Source of the DNA: Salipaludibacillus neizhouensis
Lineage (GTDB): Bacteria > Bacillota > Bacilli > Bacillales > Salisediminibacteriaceae
NCBI RefSeq assembly: GCF_002886185.1
Contig: NZ_KZ614146.1
Span: 1,410,930 to 1,474,929, forward strand
Length of the DNA: 64,000 bases
Direction of reading: 5' to 3'
The position numbers were made by a program, and so were the translations under genes. The notes below the pieces were generated by a model. The model saw only the letters and a list, made by a program, of their open reading frames with translations. It made no database searches and was not told where the DNA came from. Below, piece after piece: positions 61,496-64,000 of this stretch (position 1 is its first letter; the number at the start of each line of letters is the position of its first letter).

Positions 61496-62035
61496 GTGGT
61501 AAATTTGAAAAAAACATTGGAAAAAAGGTTGGCTCATTTATATTCTGGGGAATTATTTTCTATAATCACTTTTGTACCTGTTAGTTATTTTCTAAATTAC
61601 GCATTCCCCAATCTACAATTGTATACTCTATATTCATTTTGGGTATCTTTTATCCTTTTAGAGTTTCTTTTATTACAAGCAACGATTTATTGGTATGTAA
61701 AACTTAAAAGACTAAGAAATGAGAATAATCCTATAACTCCGATTAAGGTTATTCGACAGTTACATTGTTTAAAAACGGTGAACAAGGTTATGATTCCGAC
61801 TACAATTGTTGTATTTGTTTTTGATGTCATTAAATGGTATCCATCTTTGCCGTTAGGCGGGTTAACAATCACCTTCTTCATATATATCTTTGCGGGTTTA
61901 GAGTTTATTAACTACTTTTACATTCAACTCTCATACGATAATGTCTCTGACGTTAAAAATTTGTTAAGAAGTAGAAAATTGAAGAATTCCTGTATGAATA
62001 AAGATTTTAAACGAATTTTGAAATTGGAACTCTGA
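61496..62035 (+). CDS. Hypothetical membrane protein, four helices
   Basis: I do not recognise this 179-residue protein. It has four hydrophobic segments (about 20-40, 44-68, 102-121, 125-145) with charged ends, and a basic C-terminus. The start is uncertain: GTG 61496 lies very close to AGAGGTG, TTG 61505 lies at longer spacing. A perfect terminator overlaps its stop, so it is a single-gene unit. Bacterial small integral membrane proteins of this kind often have no known role. Confidence 0.6.
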   Translation: MVNLKKTLEKRLAHLYSGELFSIITFVPVSYFLNYAFPNLQLYTLYSFWVSFILLEFLLLQATIYWYVKLKRLRNENNPITPIKVIRQLHCLKTVNKVMIPTTIVVFVFDVIKWYPSLPLGGLTITFFIYIFAGLEFINYFYIQLSYDNVSDVKNLLRSRKLKNSCMNKDFKRILKLEL

Positions 62036-62054
62036 AAATTGAGTTCCAATTAAT
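62022..62054 (+). terminator. Terminator overlapping the membrane protein stop codon
   Basis: AATTGGAACTC pairs perfectly with GAGTTCCAATT around 8 bases and is followed by AATTTTT. The stop codon lies in the loop. Confidence 0.8.
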
Positions 62055-62083
62055 TTTTACCCTAGTAACATTCCATCCTTGAT

Positions 62084-62117
62084 AAAAAGTAAAGTAAATT
62101 TGTCAAAAAGTAAAGTA
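62084..62117 (+). promoter_or_regulatory. Two direct repeats (aaaaagtaaagta) upstream of the XRE gene
   Basis: Copies at 62084-62096 and 62105-62117 are 21 bases apart, exactly two DNA turns. The second overlaps a TATACT -10-like box. They are good candidates for the binding site of the XRE regulator just downstream. Confidence 0.6.
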
Positions 62118-62159
62118 TACTGTACAATTTAATTACTGAAAGATTAAAGGGTGAATTAT

Positions 62160-62369
62160 ATGTTATTAAAAAATCGAGTAAAGGAATTAAGGGCTAAACA
62201 TAATGTGACGCAAAGTGTTCTTGCAGAATCTGTAAATGTTACAAGACAAACCATCGTTTCTTTAGAGAAGGGAAACTACATTCCGTCACTTTTACTAGCT
62301 ATGAATATTGCACATATATTTCATTTACCAATTGAAGAAATATTCTTTTTAGAGGAGGGTGAGAAATGA
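62160..62369 (+). CDS. Small XRE-family transcriptional regulator
   Basis: The 69-residue protein is a single helix-turn-helix domain of the XRE type (KNRVKELRAKHNVTQSVLAE, VTRQTIVSLEKGNY, then the IFFLEE ending common in YozG-like regulators). ATG 62160 follows AAAGGGTG. The next gene overlaps by 4 bases (GAGAAATGAG), an arrangement often seen for such regulators paired with a small membrane protein. It probably regulates its own operon through the repeats upstream. Confidence 0.87.
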   Translation: MLLKNRVKELRAKHNVTQSVLAESVNVTRQTIVSLEKGNYIPSLLLAMNIAHIFHLPIEEIFFLEEGEK

Positions 62370-62832
62370 GCGTTTCTCGAAATACATTAATCACAGTTAT
62401 TGTAATCATATTATTTGGGTGGGCGATGACTGCATTTTATTATGCTTCGATTGACATCTCAGAGTATTTAAACGATACTAGTCGTTCTACTATGTTTGAA
62501 CTAAATTTAACGCCATTAATAGCTTTTGCTTGTTTGGTAGGTATATTGTCTTTTATTGGTTTTAGTAAAAAGAAAAAGAAATCGTGGGCAAAAGCACTAC
62601 TACTACCTGATGAATTTGAGGAAAATGACGAACGTGAAAAACAGATTACTAGCCACCATGCAGAGCTTCTTACGTTAGCATGATGTATGCAACACCTATA
62701 ATTGCAAGTCTATTCTTACTTTATCCGTTTGTATCTGAGTCCATCCCATACTATCCTATTGTTATATTTTTGTTGCTGCCACTAACACAAATCGTTACTT
62801 ACCTTGTCTCATGGAAACAGAATTATAACTAA
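62366..62832 (+). pseudogene. Small membrane protein gene broken by a frameshift (DUF2178-like partner of the XRE gene)
   Basis: The first frame (105 codons) has two hydrophobic helices, then NDEREKQIT. A shift near 62650 leads to a stop at 62683. Another frame continues CRASYVSMMYATPIIASLFL and two further helices to 62832, as expected for a four-helix partner of about 155 residues. Alternatively, the second part could be translated separately from ATG 62680, which overlaps the stop as ATGA. AGGAGGG precedes the first ATG. Which version is real cannot be decided here. Confidence 0.65.
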
Positions 62833-62880
62833 AGGAGTATTTAGGAAAGAGGTTATGATTTAGAAGAAGCAGGATTTTTG

Positions 62881-62939
62881 GTACCTGACCCCCATGACTG
62901 TAACATGTTACAGTCGTGGGGGTCAGGTATTTTTTTTTG
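62881..62939 (+). repeat. Dispersed hairpin repeat, family B, nearly perfect
   Basis: TACCTGACCCCCATGACTGTAA and its complement flank a short centre and are followed by nine T. It is the most complete copy of the family here and probably also terminates the XRE operon. Confidence 0.85.
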
Positions 62940-63130
62940 GGGTCTCTTTTTTCTAAATTAGCGGTGTATTTTTCGGGAATCCATTTTATTCGTAATTCAT
63001 TTTGTCCTAAAGAAAGCTTTTCAGAACGTTCTCTTATCAATTCACTCATGAACTTATCCTTATATTTTTTAAGACCTGTTGACGACTGGTACTATCCGAA
63101 GTTTAGTAGATATTCAGATTAATTTGTTTT

Positions 63131-63238
63131 TGATCTACTGTGACTCTCCAAATAACATATAAATGAAAAGTAAGAAACAATCCCTTGGAAAGAATTTGCT
63201 TTTTAAGGCCGTGTTTAAGATTCCTTGCATCCCATAAA
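63131..63238 (+). repeat. Dispersed repeat of unknown type, second copy
   Basis: Matches 33472-33551 in ordered pieces, with 25-30 extra bases. Not protein-coding in an open frame. Confidence 0.5.
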
Positions 63239-63301
63239 CAACCACCCTTGTGCTTCTATAGTTTTAAGAATTTAAGATTAACGAAGCCAAGTAACTGCCG
63301 T

Positions 63302-63598
63302 TCATTCAATAATAGATTCTTGTTGCTGAGCTTCGTCCATTTTTTGTTGTTCAACCATTATATTTTCTTTTATGCTTTGAATAGACCGACCAGCTAAAAT
63401 TAAACTTCCCGTTAGATAAAGTATGGTACCAATAATAACAGCAAAGCCTAAGAAGTGAAGGAGACTGCCGATTAAAAAGGAAAACGCGATTAGCACGTCG
63501 TTAACTGTTTTCAACAGCCTGCACTGTTTTTTAAAAACTATCCGGGAAGTTCCACATCTTATATCTAAAATATCTTCCTTATTCTTGATGCTTAGCAT
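63302..63598 (-). CDS. YrhK-domain membrane protein
   Basis: The 98-residue protein has two hydrophobic helices (IAFSFLIGSLLHFLGFAVIIG, shown in part, and GTILYLTGSLILAG) after a short beta-rich start. This matches the YrhK domain, a small membrane domain of unknown role in Bacillus. ATG 63598 follows GGAGG at seven bases; the upstream in-frame ATG at 63643 is less likely. It ends in a Gln-rich tail (EQQKMDEAQQQE). Confidence 0.75.
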   Translation of the reverse strand: MLSIKNKEDILDIRCGTSRIVFKKQCRLLKTVNDVLIAFSFLIGSLLHFLGFAVIIGTILYLTGSLILAGRSIQSIKENIMVEQQKMDEAQQQESIIE

Positions 63599-64000
63599 GT
63601 CAATTCCTCCTTTATGAAGACATCTTTCACGACGGAATTTCACTATATATGTTGTATTACGCGGAAATTAACTAGTTTAATTTGAATAGAACCTATTATA
63701 TCTTGAATAGTAATGTTTTCTGCTTATATATTGATAATTACCGAATTTTCTAACGCTAAAACTTTATATGAATGAAATTAATTTAATATTAATAAACAGT
63801 AATTCAGTGTAATATTTTCAAAGACTATTGGACTACAGATCGAGGGCTCCCCCGTTTTGCGAAATCCATCAAAATATGGACAGTGGCACAGTAACCGACC
63901 TTGACTCAATCTCAATGAATAGGGGGAAGATTATTCCATACTGTACACTCTCGAAAACTCGTTTTATAGATGTTGTAGGTCTCTTAATTAATAAACAATA
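63599..64000. other. Terminal 400 bases without recognised gene
   Basis: AT-rich up to 63830. The last 170 bases are less AT-rich and include tatggacagtgg, which is similar to the IS3-type end at about 42.2 kb, and a short open stretch (NRGKIIPYCTLSKTRFIDVV) running to the edge. Nothing can be assigned. Confidence 0.4.

Larger units (their letters stand above)
62833..63301. other. 470-base stretch with repeats
   Basis: It holds a family B repeat (62881-62939) and a dispersed repeat (63131-63238). Between them the minus strand reads an open frame (ELIRERSEKLSLGQNELRIKW), perhaps a relic cut by the repeat. No gene is certain. Confidence 0.5.

Noticed and set aside
62795-63049. Minus-strand 84-codon frame
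   Set aside because: Its second half runs through the family B palindrome; only the first 40 residues look protein-like, so it is noted as a possible relic only.

Overview
The window looks like a chromosomal accessory region of a low-GC Gram-positive Bacillaceae bacterium, probably a soil, marine or alkaliphilic Bacillus relative. The evidence is AT-rich DNA, strong AGGAGG-type ribosome binding sites with many TTG and GTG starts, cre-like catabolite sites, and Bacillus-type families (YdbC, RsbR-like STAS, YrhK, LVIVD protein, LytTR-ABC module). No rRNA, tRNA or CRISPR array was seen. The assignment is an inference from gene content only.

Layout. (1) 1-20.6 kb is a defence/DNA-processing island: a 5'-cut adenine methyltransferase gene, a DUF3990-type ADP-ribosyltransferase-fold gene with a partner, a HIT gene followed by a broken PLD-helicase, YdbC, a Nudix gene with an intact PLD-helicase-DUF3427 gene, a secreted YHYH repeat protein, NERD, Mrr-like and NERD-HRDC proteins, then a SIR2-HerA pair (the known Nezha/SIR2-HerA anti-phage arrangement) followed by an unrecognised 274-residue protein. 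(2) 20.8-21.3 kb is a truncated class II aldolase. (3) 21.75-31.35 kb is sugar-acid cluster 1: GntR regulator, Zn-dehydrogenase, SDR, ManD/RspA-type mannonate dehydratase, TRAP transporter, 2-hydroxyacid dehydrogenase, then gapN. (4) 31.4-44.3 kb is a decayed zone with scattered intact genes (SMP-30-like, LVIVD, 5'-nucleotidase, NucS-like nuclease, a second YdbC), many gene relics (HNH nuclease, Nudix, PAS, Rpn, YeeE, type III Res, two transposases) and dispersed palindromic repeats. (5) 44.4-56.4 kb is sugar-acid cluster 2: divergent GntR, two-part UxaA-type dehydratase, TRAP transporter, dehydrogenases, a KDA-dehydratase-like FAH protein, a 2-oxoglutarate-semialdehyde-type dehydrogenase and a diketo-acid-hydrolase-like FAH protein. 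It is bracketed by a direct repeat of about 260 bp. (6) 56.7-59.4 kb is a LytTR regulator interrupted by a stop codon plus a two-gene ABC transporter. (7) 60-63.6 kb holds an RsbR-like STAS protein, membrane proteins, an XRE regulator and a YrhK protein.

How the genes work together. Both sugar-acid clusters import an acid by a TRAP system and dehydrate it. Cluster 1 probably feeds 2-keto-3-deoxygluconate to enzymes encoded elsewhere, with GapN oxidising the triose. Cluster 2 appears non-phosphorylative, ending in 2-oxoglutarate or in pyruvate plus a hydroxy acid. Both are predicted to be controlled in the same way, by a cre site over the -35 box and a GntR operator just downstream of the -10 box.

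At least three families of dispersed palindromes (REP-like) lie throughout, and two gene truncations end at or close to them. That makes them the best candidate agents of the decay. The most unusual items are the bracketed cluster 2, the recurring nucleotide-hydrolase plus PLD-helicase pairing, the unknown gene beside SIR2-HerA, and the DUF3990 gene pair sitting between repeated modules.
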